NCBI RefSeq assembly: GCF_004362515.1 | Contig: NZ_SNXU01000001.1 | Coordinates: forward strand, 1,736,001-1,800,000 | Length of the DNA stretch: 64,000 nucleotides | Reading direction: 5' to 3' | Origin: Actinokineospora alba | GTDB taxonomy: Bacteria; Actinomycetota; Actinomycetes; Mycobacteriales; Pseudonocardiaceae | In this document: piece by piece, positions 40,269 to 48,490 of the stretch | Layout of the letters: every line of letters starts with the position of its first letter | How positions within the stretch are numbered: position 1 is the stretch's first letter | The notes under the pieces: model-generated | Told to the model about the DNA's origin: nothing | The model's input: only the letters and a program-made list of their open reading frames with translations | Database searches by the model: none | Translations under genes and position numbers: made by a program

Positions 40269-40672
40269 GCAAGCACGCGGCCACCGGTCCCTCGGACGGC
40301 GAACCGCCGACTCCCCGGCCCCGCCGCAAGCGGGTCGTCCTCGCGGATTCGCGCGCCCCGGTAACGGTTCTGCGCACGGTTACCGAACTCGAAGAGCAGA
40401 CCAGCTGGGCCGAGGAAGTCGTCCGCGGCTTCATCCGCACCCAGTTCCGCACCGCCGTCGCGCTCGCCCTGCTCGTGTTGCTGCTGTTCGGCAGCCTGCC
40501 GCTGCTGTTCTTCCTCATCCCCACGATGTCGCAGGTGAGCGTCGCGGGTGTCGCCCTGCCGTGGGTGCTGTTGGGAATCGCGCCCTTCCCAGTGCTGTTC
40601 GGCATCGGGTATTGGTACAACGTGCTAGCCGAACGGCACGAGCGCGACTTCGTCGACATGGTCGAGAAGTAG
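40265..40672 (+). CDS. Small two-helix membrane protein preceding a symporter gene
   Basis: A 135-residue protein with a basic N-terminus (PRPRRKRVVLADSRAP), two membrane helices (about residues 62-84 and 95-117) and a charged tail ending DFVDMVEK. The layout and position resemble DUF485 proteins that accompany acetate-type symporters, though the sequence is not a clear DUF485. GTG 40265 overlaps the stop of the regulator gene (GTGA). It is likely an accessory subunit of the symporter that follows. Confidence 0.78.
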   Translation: MSKHAATGPSDGEPPTPRPRRKRVVLADSRAPVTVLRTVTELEEQTSWAEEVVRGFIRTQFRTAVALALLVLLLFGSLPLLFFLIPTMSQVSVAGVALPWVLLGIAPFPVLFGIGYWYNVLAERHERDFVDMVEK

Positions 40673-40702
40673 CGCTCCCGGACAAGACAGAGACCGGTCG
40701 AC

Positions 40703-42493
40703 TTGGAACTGAACGCCTGGGCGATGGCCGGGATCCTGCTCGTCGGTCTCGCCACGTTCTCCATCGGCTTCCGCAGTTCCCGCCTGGCCAACACCACCCA
40801 GGACTTCCTCGTCGCCCGCCGCACCGTGCGGTCCCGGCGCAACGCGGCGGCGATCTCCGGTGAGTACCTGTCGGCGGCGTCCTTCCTCGGTGTCGCGGGC
40901 CTGGTGCTCAAGGACGGCGCCGACGCACTCTGGTACCCGATCGGCTTCACCGCGGGCTACCTGCTGCTGATGCTGTTCGTCGCCGCGCCGCTGCGCCGGT
41001 CGGGGGCGTACACGCTGCCCGACTTCTGCGAGGCCCGGCTCGGGTCGACCGGGATGCGCAAGCTCGCCGCCGTCTTCGTGATCTTCATCGGCATCCTGTA
41101 CCTGGTCCCGCAGCTGCAGGGCGCCGGTCTGACGGTCCACCAGATCCTGCCGGACGCACCGGTCTGGGTGGGCGCGGCGGTGGTCTCGGGTGTCGTGTTC
41201 GTGAACGTCTTCGGTGGCGGCATGCGCGCGATCACCGTCGTGCAGGCGTTCCAGTACTGGCTCAAGCTCTTCGCGATCGCCGCCCCGACCTTCGTGATGG
41301 TGGCCCTGTTCTTCGGCGACGGCGGTGTGCGGGGTGCGGGCGTGACGGGGCTGACCGAGCCGCTGCCGCCGCGGTTCCCGACCGACGTAGTGATCACCGT
41401 CGAGACGCCCGTGGTCCTCACCGTCACCGAACCGGTGACGCTCACCGCGACCGGCGGCCGGGTCGACGGCGCCCTCGGCGGACGGGTCTACTGGGGCGCA
41501 GGACAGCACACGGTCGGCGAGGGCACCGAGCTTCGCTTCACGGCCGGGTCGCCGGTTCCGGTGGTGCGGGGAGCGCCGTCGGACAATGAGTCCTGGCTGC
41601 GGCCGGTGTCCGGCTCGGGCGACCTGTTCACCACGTACTCGCTGATCGTGGCCCTGTTCCTGGGGACGATGGGCCTGCCGCACGTCCTCGTGCGCTTCTA
41701 TACGAACCCCGACGGCCGCGCCGCGCGCCGCACGACGCTGCACGTGCTGATGCTGCTCGGGCTGTTCTACCTGTTCCCGATCATGCTGGGCGCGCTGTCG
41801 CGGCTGTACGTGCCGGAGCTGCTGGTGACGGGCCGGACGGACGCGGCGGTTCTCGCGCTGCCGATGAAGATCGCGCCCGGCCTGCTCGGGCAGATCCTGG
41901 GTGCGGTCACGTCGGCGGGCGCGTTCGCGGCTTTCCTGTCGACGTCGTCCGGGCTGGTCGTGAGCGTCGCCGGGGTGCTGTCGACCGACGTGTTCAAGGG
42001 CAAGATCCGGGACTTCCGGTTCGCCACGTTCATCGCGGTGGCCGCGCCGTTCACCATCGCCTGGCTGCTTCGCCCGACCGACATCACGCTGTCGGTCGGG
42101 CTGTCGTTCGCCCTGGCCGCGTCGACGTTCTGTCCGTTGCTGCTGCTCGGCATCTGGTGGCGCAAGATCACTTGGGTCGGCGCCGCGGCCGGGATGCTCC
42201 TCGGCGGCGGGCTGGTGCTCGCCGCGCTCATCGCGAACATCGTCAGCGGGTACACCGGCGGCTGGGCGCCCGCGTTCTTCCAGCAACCCGCATTGGTGAC
42301 GGTGCCCGCGGCGTTCCTCGCGGTGCTGATCATGAGCAAGGCGACCCAGAGCCAGCTGCCGCTCGACGCCAACCGGATCCGGATGCGGATGCACGCCCCG
42401 GACCGGCTCGGATTCATCCGCGACCGCGACATCGCCCGCTTCGGGGCAGCTGAGGACCGCGCCCGGCTGGCCAATGGCCGACACCGCCGCTGA
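40703..42493 (+). CDS. Sodium/solute symporter (SSS family) with extracytoplasmic insertion
   Basis: A 596-residue symporter. Family motifs are SGEYLSAASFLGVAGLV (helix 2), GGMRAITVVQAFQYWLKL and GTMGLPHVLVRFYTNPD, all close to acetate/pyruvate symporters of the ActP/MctC group. An insertion of about 85 residues (218-305) between helices is rich in Val and Thr (DVVITVETPVVLTVTEPVTL) and probably forms an extracytoplasmic beta domain; the ActP-like neighbour lacks it. TTG 40703 is the likely start. It is co-transcribed with the LytTR regulator. The substrate is probably a monocarboxylate, inferred from the family. Confidence 0.87.
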   Translation: MELNAWAMAGILLVGLATFSIGFRSSRLANTTQDFLVARRTVRSRRNAAAISGEYLSAASFLGVAGLVLKDGADALWYPIGFTAGYLLLMLFVAAPLRRSGAYTLPDFCEARLGSTGMRKLAAVFVIFIGILYLVPQLQGAGLTVHQILPDAPVWVGAAVVSGVVFVNVFGGGMRAITVVQAFQYWLKLFAIAAPTFVMVALFFGDGGVRGAGVTGLTEPLPPRFPTDVVITVETPVVLTVTEPVTLTATGGRVDGALGGRVYWGAGQHTVGEGTELRFTAGSPVPVVRGAPSDNESWLRPVSGSGDLFTTYSLIVALFLGTMGLPHVLVRFYTNPDGRAARRTTLHVLMLLGLFYLFPIMLGALSRLYVPELLVTGRTDAAVLALPMKIAPGLLGQILGAVTSAGAFAAFLSTSSGLVVSVAGVLSTDVFKGKIRDFRFATFIAVAAPFTIAWLLRPTDITLSVGLSFALAASTFCPLLLLGIWWRKITWVGAAAGMLLGGGLVLAALIANIVSGYTGGWAPAFFQQPALVTVPAAFLAVLIMSKATQSQLPLDANRIRMRMHAPDRLGFIRDRDIARFGAAEDRARLANGRHRR

Positions 42494-42529
42494 CTCGCCG
42501 CGAAATCACTGTAAACCCGTTTGGGTGGT

Positions 42530-42542
42530 GGGAATTTCACCC
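42530..42542 (+). promoter_or_regulatory. GGGAATTTCACCC motif upstream of DUF485-actP
   Basis: This 13-base motif lies 96 bases before the DUF485 start and nearly matches 39379-39390 upstream of the LytTR gene. The surrounding GGTG and CACC give partial dyad symmetry. It is a candidate operator for the second symporter unit. Confidence 0.4.
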
Positions 42543-42637
42543 TTTCGAGTCATAAGCTGGTCCGACGGGTAGTCGCACGTGTGCTGCCGTGGGACTGTGT
42601 GCCCGCTACGGAGTCGATCACGTGCGGAGGGTCACCA

Positions 42638-42961
42638 GTGACCAGTTCAGAAGAGACCGACTGGATACAGGTTCAGGAGAGCCCGGAGTTCGTCGAACTC
42701 AAGCGGAGGCTCCGCCGTTTCGTCTTCCCGATGACCCTCGCGTTCCTCGGCTGGTACCTGCTCTACGTGGTCCTCGCCGACTACGCGCACGGGTTCATGG
42801 CGACCAAGGTCGTCGGCAACATCAACGTCGGACTGGTGTTCGGGCTGCTTCAGTTCGCCTCCACCTTCCTGATCACCTTCCTCTACGTCCGGCACGCCGA
42901 CCGCAATCTCGACCCGCTCGCCGAGGAACTCCGCGAGCGCCTGGAAGGTGACCGGCGATGA
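42638..42961 (+). CDS. DUF485 membrane protein
   Basis: A 107-residue protein with two membrane helices and the DUF485 pattern: SPEFVELKRRLRRFVFPMTLAFLGWYLLYVVLADYA, then GLVFGLLQFASTFLITFLYVRHA. GTG 42638 has GGAGG 7 bases upstream. DUF485 genes are commonly located directly before acetate symporter genes. The stop overlaps the ATG of the symporter (ATGA), so both are made together. Confidence 0.93.
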   Translation: MTSSEETDWIQVQESPEFVELKRRLRRFVFPMTLAFLGWYLLYVVLADYAHGFMATKVVGNINVGLVFGLLQFASTFLITFLYVRHADRNLDPLAEELRERLEGDRR

Positions 42962-44544
42962 ACTCCAACGCGCTGCTCAACGGCGGGATCTTCGCCGCGT
43001 TCGTCGCCGTCACGCTCGTGGTGGTGTTCCGCGCGAGCAAGAACACCCGCACCGCGTCGGACTACTACGCCGCGGGGCGGGCCTTCACCGGCCCGCAGAA
43101 CGGCATCGCCATCTCCGGCGACTACCTCTCCGCCGCGTCGTTCCTCGGCATCGCCGGGGCGATCGCGCTCTACGGCTACGACGGTTTCCTCTACTCGATC
43201 GGGTTCCTCGTCGCCTGGCTGGTGGCGCTGCTGCTGGTCGCCGAACTCCTGCGCAACACCGGCAAGTACACGATGGGCGACGTCCTGAGCTACCGGATGC
43301 GCCAGCGCCCGGTGCGCGCCGCGGCGGCGACCTCGACGCTGGCGGTGTCGTTCTTCTACCTGCTCGCGCAGATGGCGGGCGCGGGCGGTCTGGTGGCGCT
43401 GCTGCTCGGCATCGAGAGCAAGGCCGGGCAGGCGGTCGTCATCGCGATCGTGGGCGCGCTGATGATCCTCTACGTGCTCATCGGCGGCATGAAAGGCACC
43501 ACCTGGGTGCAGATCATCAAGGCCGTCCTGCTGATCTCGGGCGCGGCCGTGATGACGGTGTGGGTGCTCGCCAAGTACGGGATGAATCTGTCAACCCTGC
43601 TCGGCGCGGCTGTGGACAACAGTCCCGCCGCGGGGGAGAGGGTGCTTGGCCCGGGCCTTCAGTACGGCGCCAGCGGGATCAGCAAGCTCGACTTCCTGTC
43701 GCTGGCGATCGCGCTCGTCCTCGGCACCGCGGGCCTGCCGCACATCCTGATGCGCTTCTACACCGTGCCGTCGGCCAAGGAGGCCCGCCGCTCGGTGGTC
43801 TGGGCGATCGTCCTGATCGGCATCTTCTACCTGTTCACCCTCGTCCTCGGCTACGGCGCCGCCGCGCTGGTCGGCCCGGAGGCGATCAAGAACGCGCCCG
43901 GCAAGGTCAACTCCGCGGCGCCGCTGCTCGCCGAGGCGCTGGGCGGACCGATCCTGCTCGGCTTCATCGCCGCCGTCGCGTTCGCCACGATCCTGGCCGT
44001 CGTCGCCGGGCTGACGATCACCGCGTCCGCGTCGTTCGCGCACGACATCTACGCCAACGTCATCAAGCGCGGCGCGGCCGACGACAAAGACCAGGAGGTC
44101 CGGGTCGCCCGGATCACCGCCGTGGTCATCGGCGCGGTCGCCATCGTCGGCGGCATCGTCGCCAACGGGCAGAACATCGCGTTCCTGGTGGCACTCGCCT
44201 TCGCGGTCGCCGCGTCGGCGAACCTGCCGACGATCCTGTACTCGCTGTTCTGGAAGGAGTTCAACACCGCGGGCGCGCTGTGGAGCATCTACGGCGGGCT
44301 CGGCGTCTGCGTGACGCTGATCGTGTTCTCGCCCGCGGTCTCGGGCAAGTCGACCTCGATGTTCCCGACCGCCGACTTCGACTACTTCCCGCTGGCCAAC
44401 CCCGGCCTGGTATCGATCCCGGTGTCGTTCTTCCTCGGCTGGCTGGGCACCGTCCTGTCACTGGAACACGACAAGGCCAAGTTCGCCCAGATGGAGGTCC
44501 GCGCCCTGACCGGGATCGACTCGGAGAAAGCCACCACGCACTGA
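42958..44544 (+). CDS. actP: Cation/acetate symporter ActP-like
   Basis: A 528-residue sodium/solute symporter with about 13 membrane helices. It contains SDYYAAGRAFTGPQNGIAISGDYLSAASFLGIAG, YKMGDV-like KYTMGDVLSYR, GGMKGTTWVQIIKA and GTAGLPHILMRFYTVPSAKEARRS, all hallmarks of ActP. It should take up acetate, and perhaps propionate or pyruvate, with sodium or protons. It follows its DUF485 partner with a 4-base overlap. Regulation by the LytS/LytTR pair is likely from gene order and the shared upstream motif, but is inferred. Confidence 0.92.
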   Translation: MNSNALLNGGIFAAFVAVTLVVVFRASKNTRTASDYYAAGRAFTGPQNGIAISGDYLSAASFLGIAGAIALYGYDGFLYSIGFLVAWLVALLLVAELLRNTGKYTMGDVLSYRMRQRPVRAAAATSTLAVSFFYLLAQMAGAGGLVALLLGIESKAGQAVVIAIVGALMILYVLIGGMKGTTWVQIIKAVLLISGAAVMTVWVLAKYGMNLSTLLGAAVDNSPAAGERVLGPGLQYGASGISKLDFLSLAIALVLGTAGLPHILMRFYTVPSAKEARRSVVWAIVLIGIFYLFTLVLGYGAAALVGPEAIKNAPGKVNSAAPLLAEALGGPILLGFIAAVAFATILAVVAGLTITASASFAHDIYANVIKRGAADDKDQEVRVARITAVVIGAVAIVGGIVANGQNIAFLVALAFAVAASANLPTILYSLFWKEFNTAGALWSIYGGLGVCVTLIVFSPAVSGKSTSMFPTADFDYFPLANPGLVSIPVSFFLGWLGTVLSLEHDKAKFAQMEVRALTGIDSEKATTH

Positions 44545-44587
44545 CCTTCCTTCATGCAACCTGATCCGGCGCGGGCGCGTATCAGGG

Positions 44588-45100
44588 ATGACACGAAGGG
44601 GGCCTCGGGTGCGCACACGCGACACAGAGGAGTTCGCCGAGTTCTTCTCGGCGCGCTTCGACACCTACCGACGCATCGCGCACGCGTTGTGCGGCGACTG
44701 GGACGAAGCCGAGGAGATCACGCAGGAGTCGTTCGTCAAGGTCTACGCCCGCTGGTCGAAGATCCGCCGTGACACCGTGGACGCCTACCTGCGGACAGTG
44801 CTGACCAGGTCGTTCCTGGACACGCGGCGGCGCAAGCGGGCGCGCGAGGACGTCGTCGCCGAGGTGCCCGACGCCGGCTCCCGCGACCCTGAGACCGCCG
44901 AGCGGCTCGCGCTGGGCTCGGCGCTGCTGTCCGTTCCGCCTCGGCAGCGGGCCGTCCTGGTGCTGCGCTTCATCGTCGACCAGTCCGTGGAGCAGGTGGC
45001 CGCGACCATGGGCTGCTCGGTCGGGACGGTCAAGAGCCAGACCTCGCGCGGGCTCGACACCCTTCGTGCCGCCTACCCCGAGACCACGAGGAGTGCCTGA
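44588..45100 (+). CDS. SigE-family ECF RNA polymerase sigma factor
   Basis: A 170-residue sigma factor of the actinobacterial SigE/SACE type. Region 2 includes FAEFFSARFDTYRRIAHALCGDWDEAEEITQESFVKVYARW; region 4 includes LLSVPPRQRAVLVLRFIVDQSVEQVAATMGCSVGTVKSQTSRGL. ATG 44588 is used; GTG 44609 is an alternative. The stop codon overlaps the ATG of the next gene (TGATG), whose product is the probable membrane partner. Confidence 0.9.
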   Translation: MTRRGPRVRTRDTEEFAEFFSARFDTYRRIAHALCGDWDEAEEITQESFVKVYARWSKIRRDTVDAYLRTVLTRSFLDTRRRKRAREDVVAEVPDAGSRDPETAERLALGSALLSVPPRQRAVLVLRFIVDQSVEQVAATMGCSVGTVKSQTSRGLDTLRAAYPETTRSA

Positions 45101-45984
45101 TGGAACGCCTGCGAACCCTGGTGGACGGACCGGCGCCCACCCCCAAGACCACGCTCGACACGGTGATCCGCCGCGGCAGGCGCCGAGTGTGGGCCCGGCA
45201 GGCCGGGACCGGCCTCGGGGTTCTCGCACTGGTCGGCGTCGTGGGCGCGGGCGCGCTGGTGCTGCGCCCGGCTGCACCCGACCAGATCATGCCCGCCGAC
45301 ACGCCGACCACCGTGGACTGGCCGCGGATCGACGCCCGGACCGACGTGCGGCCCGAGCCCTTCCAGCCTGCGATGAGCGCGCCGGTGCCCCCCGGCCGAG
45401 CCCTGGTAGACGCACCGTCCTGCTACCAGAACATTCCGGATGGCCGCATGATGACCCGACCAGGGGTGGTCGACTCATCTCCCGAGCTGCGACAGGCGTT
45501 CGTAGAATCGGCGCAAGTGCTCGCCCCACCCGCGAAGGTCGGCGAACTCACCCAGAACCCCGGGCCCAACAACCTCGGGTACTACCGCTACGAAGTCGAC
45601 GTGACCGACTCGCACGGCACCGGAAGTGTGTCGATCAGGACGGGCACCTTCACCGGTGACCCGGTCACCGCCGCCGACGAACGGGCCTTCGAGCTGTCCA
45701 ACTGCGACCCGCCCCAGCGCAAGGTCCTGCCGGACGGGACCGTCCTGCAGCTGTACTCGGTGCGCGCCTCGGAGCCATTCCAATCATTGACCCGGTCGGT
45801 GTTCGTGTTCCGTCCGGGCGGCAAGCTCTACGAGGTCGCGATGCACAACTTCGGCAGCCCGGACTTCGCTCCCAATCCGGTTCAGCCGGAACACCCGTCC
45901 AGGGTCCGCGCGGGTCGCGACACGCTGCCGCTGACCGAGGTGCAGCTCGCGGGCATCGCCGAGCGGATCGCTCAGGTCGGGTGA
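45100..45984 (+). CDS. Membrane protein coupled to sigma factor (possible anti-sigma partner)
   Basis: A 294-residue protein. Residues 1-35 are cytoplasmic and basic (LDTVIRRGRRRVWARQ), one helix spans about 38-56, and the rest is extracytoplasmic with two cysteines (SCYQNIP, SNCDPPQ) and no known fold. The arrangement, directly coupled to a SigE-type sigma factor, is that of the membrane partner often found with this sigma group. There is no classical zinc-binding anti-sigma motif, so an anti-sigma role is a hypothesis. The layout parallels 51301-52125. Confidence 0.75.
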   Translation: MERLRTLVDGPAPTPKTTLDTVIRRGRRRVWARQAGTGLGVLALVGVVGAGALVLRPAAPDQIMPADTPTTVDWPRIDARTDVRPEPFQPAMSAPVPPGRALVDAPSCYQNIPDGRMMTRPGVVDSSPELRQAFVESAQVLAPPAKVGELTQNPGPNNLGYYRYEVDVTDSHGTGSVSIRTGTFTGDPVTAADERAFELSNCDPPQRKVLPDGTVLQLYSVRASEPFQSLTRSVFVFRPGGKLYEVAMHNFGSPDFAPNPVQPEHPSRVRAGRDTLPLTEVQLAGIAERIAQVG

Positions 45985-46031
45985 GCCTTCACGACCGTTC
46001 TACGGGTGGGCGTGGCAGCATCGTCGCTGTG

Positions 46032-46373
46032 ATGCCTAACAACGTGCCGAGCGTGGACGTCCCGGACCTGCCCGTCGAGCTGCCGACCGACGTGACGCTC
46101 CTCGACGTGCGTGAACAGGACGAGTGGGACGCCGGGCACGCGCCCGACGCGCTGCACATTCCGATGGGCGAGCTGGCCGGAAGGCTCGACGAGCTGCCCG
46201 CGGACAACGCCGTCTACGTGATCTGCCGTTCTGGCGGCCGGTCGGCGCGGGTCACCCAGTACCTCAACGCCAACGGCTGGGACGCGACCAACGTCGACGG
46301 CGGAATGCAGGCGTGGGCGCACTTCAGCAGGCCCATGTCGTGCGTGTCCGGCCAGGAGCCCGAGGTCCTCTAA
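46032..46373 (+). CDS. Single-domain rhodanese-like sulfurtransferase
   Basis: A 113-residue rhodanese domain with the active-site loop CRSGGRSARV, preceded by LLDVREQDEWDAGHAPDALHIPM. ATG 46032 (MPNNVPSVDVP) fits the usual length. It probably carries a persulfide for thiol or sulfur metabolism. The stop codon directly abuts the GTG of the DUF4328 gene. Confidence 0.92.
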   Translation: MPNNVPSVDVPDLPVELPTDVTLLDVREQDEWDAGHAPDALHIPMGELAGRLDELPADNAVYVICRSGGRSARVTQYLNANGWDATNVDGGMQAWAHFSRPMSCVSGQEPEVL

Positions 46374-47282
46374 GTGCAGTACCCACCGCCGCGACGGATG
46401 CCGATGGACTGGGTGGCGACCCCGCCACCCGGCCCGTCGACGCCCGCGCCGCCGCGCCGGTTCACCCGCTACACCGGCCCACCGTCCTACCGGACCCCGC
46501 CACGCTGGGGCTTCCCCGCCCTGGCCTGGCGCTGGCCGACGGCCGTGCCCACCGGCACCGAAGCGGCACCGATCGCCGAGTGCCTGCGCGTCCGGGCACG
46601 GTTCGCGGTGGTGATGCTGACGATGCTGTCGGTCTTCGCGGTCCTCACCGCCGCCGCGGAGATCTGGCGCTACGTCCTGCTGGTCGAAGCCCGAACCAGC
46701 GCCCTGCGCGCCGGGACAGTGGACCTGTCCGACAGCCTGGTGATCACCGGCGCGTACCTGACGCTGTTCGTCGGCGCGGCCGCGATCGCGGCGACCCTGT
46801 GGTGGCTGGTGCCCGCGAGGCAGGCGGCGGCTGAGGTCTCGGGCTACGAATCGGCCCGGCCCGCCACCCACGTAGTGCTCGCGTTGCTGATCCCCGGCCT
46901 GAACCTCCTCGTCCCCGGCGCCGCCGCGGCCGAACTCGAACACGCCGCGCTGCGAAGGCCAGCCGACGAACGTCCGTCGCCGAGCAAGTTTGTCCGCTGG
47001 TGGTGGGCGACCCTGTGCGTCAGCGGAGCACTGTTCGCCGCAACCCTCCTGTGGCGCCTGCGCGACGGCGTCCAAGCGCGGGCGGACGGGGTGCTGCTGA
47101 CGGCGGCGACCGATGTGGCGGCGGCGGTGTTCGCCGCGATGACGCTGGTGCTGGTGGTCAGACTGTCGGCGCTGTTGGCACCAGTCGACCCCGCGTCGGC
47201 ACGACTGATGCGAGTGATTCGGGTGGAGGGCGCACCCGCCCCACCACTGCGGACCTCACGACAGCCGGGTGCCAAGCGCTGA
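46374..47282 (+). CDS. DUF4328-like membrane protein
   Basis: A 302-residue protein with a Pro-rich N-terminus (PPPGPSTPAPPRRF), a short soluble segment and about five membrane helices. The block LALLIPGLNLLVPGAAAAELEHAAL and the following WWWATLC region match what I know of DUF4328 proteins. Function is unknown. GTG 46374 starts directly after the rhodanese TAA. It ends 9 bp before the 3' end of the convergent P450 gene. Confidence 0.75.
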   Translation: MQYPPPRRMPMDWVATPPPGPSTPAPPRRFTRYTGPPSYRTPPRWGFPALAWRWPTAVPTGTEAAPIAECLRVRARFAVVMLTMLSVFAVLTAAAEIWRYVLLVEARTSALRAGTVDLSDSLVITGAYLTLFVGAAAIAATLWWLVPARQAAAEVSGYESARPATHVVLALLIPGLNLLVPGAAAAELEHAALRRPADERPSPSKFVRWWWATLCVSGALFAATLLWRLRDGVQARADGVLLTAATDVAAAVFAAMTLVLVVRLSALLAPVDPASARLMRVIRVEGAPAPPLRTSRQPGAKR

Positions 47283-47291
47283 GTTGCCGGG

Positions 47292-48476
47292 CTAGCGCCC
47301 GACCGGCAGTGCGCGGAGGCCCCTGATGACGAACTCGGGTCGCCGGACCACCTCGCCGCTCAGCCTCAGGTCCGGAATCCGCCGGGTCAAAGCCCCCAGC
47401 GCGGCGGCGATCTCCACCTTCGCCAGTGGAGCGCCGACGCAATAGTGGATTCCGGCCCCAAACCCCAGGTGCGGATTGGGCGACCGCCCGACGTCGAACC
47501 TGTCCGGAGAAGCGAACACCGCGGGATCACGCGCGGCGGCCCCCAACAGCGCGGCGATCTTCTGCCCAGGCTCGAGCACGTACCCAGCGACCTCGACCCG
47601 TTCAGTGGCAGTCCGCTCAAAGAGCTGCAGGGGCGCGTCGAACCGGATCATCTCGTCGACTGCCGTGGACACCAGCCCAGGATCGGCGACGACCCGATCC
47701 CACTGCTCTCGGTGAGTGAGCAGCGCGTACATCCCATTGCCGATCACGTTGACCGTCGCCTCATGCCCCGCCATCAGCAGCAGGATCGCGGTCGCCACCA
47801 GTTCGTCCTGGCTGAGCCGGTCACTCCCGTCGCGAACCGACACGAGGTCGCTGACCAGGTCGTCGCCGGGGTGTCGGGCTCGTTCGTCGGCCAGCGCGCG
47901 CAGGTAGTCGACGAATTCCTGGGCCGCCGTCTCCGCCGCCCGGGTCTGCTCGTCGGTGAGCCCGTACTCGTACATCTTCACGATCGCGTTCGACCACGGC
48001 CCCAGCAGTCGGCGGTCGGCCGTGGGGACCCCGAGCAGTTCGCCGATGACCTCGATCGGCAGTGGCGCGGCCACGTGCGTGAGCAGGTCTGCGGACCCGT
48101 CGGCGTCGATATGGGCCACCAGGTCGGTCACCATGCGGTCGGCGAGGTCCTCGACCCACGGCCGCAGGCGCTCGGTGTGACCACGGGCGAAGGCTGTCGA
48201 GATGAGCCGGCGCAACCGGGTGTGCGTCGGGGGTTCGTTCTCCAGCAACGAATTCCGGTGCACCAGGTTGAACGCGGTGAACGCCTCGGCCGGTGCCGCG
48301 TCCGTCCACAGTCGACCGAGTGACCGTTCGCGCAGGACGGTCGAGCACGCCGCGTGCGATACCGCGACCGCCATGCCGAGGCCGTCGTGCCAGTGCACCT
48401 GCGCCCGCGCGCGCAGTTCGGCGAAGGCCGGGTACGGGTCGGCGACGATGGCGGGGTCGCTCGGGTCGAACGTCAT
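47292..48476 (-). CDS. Cytochrome P450
   Basis: A 394-residue bacterial class I P450 monooxygenase. The I-helix oxygen-binding motif is MAGHEATVN (normally AGxET), the K-helix ExxR is EMIR, and the heme loop is FGAGIHYCVGAPLAKVE. The length and pattern match CYP107-like soluble enzymes of actinobacteria. No ferredoxin or reductase gene is adjacent, so electrons come from elsewhere. The substrate cannot be predicted. It is divergent from the glycerophosphodiesterase gene with only 14 bp between the chosen starts. Confidence 0.94.
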   Translation of the reverse strand: MTFDPSDPAIVADPYPAFAELRARAQVHWHDGLGMAVAVSHAACSTVLRERSLGRLWTDAAPAEAFTAFNLVHRNSLLENEPPTHTRLRRLISTAFARGHTERLRPWVEDLADRMVTDLVAHIDADGSADLLTHVAAPLPIEVIGELLGVPTADRRLLGPWSNAIVKMYEYGLTDEQTRAAETAAQEFVDYLRALADERARHPGDDLVSDLVSVRDGSDRLSQDELVATAILLLMAGHEATVNVIGNGMYALLTHREQWDRVVADPGLVSTAVDEMIRFDAPLQLFERTATERVEVAGYVLEPGQKIAALLGAAARDPAVFASPDRFDVGRSPNPHLGFGAGIHYCVGAPLAKVEIAAALGALTRRIPDLRLSGEVVRRPEFVIRGLRALPVGR

Positions 48477-48490
48477 GCCGCCACGGTGGC

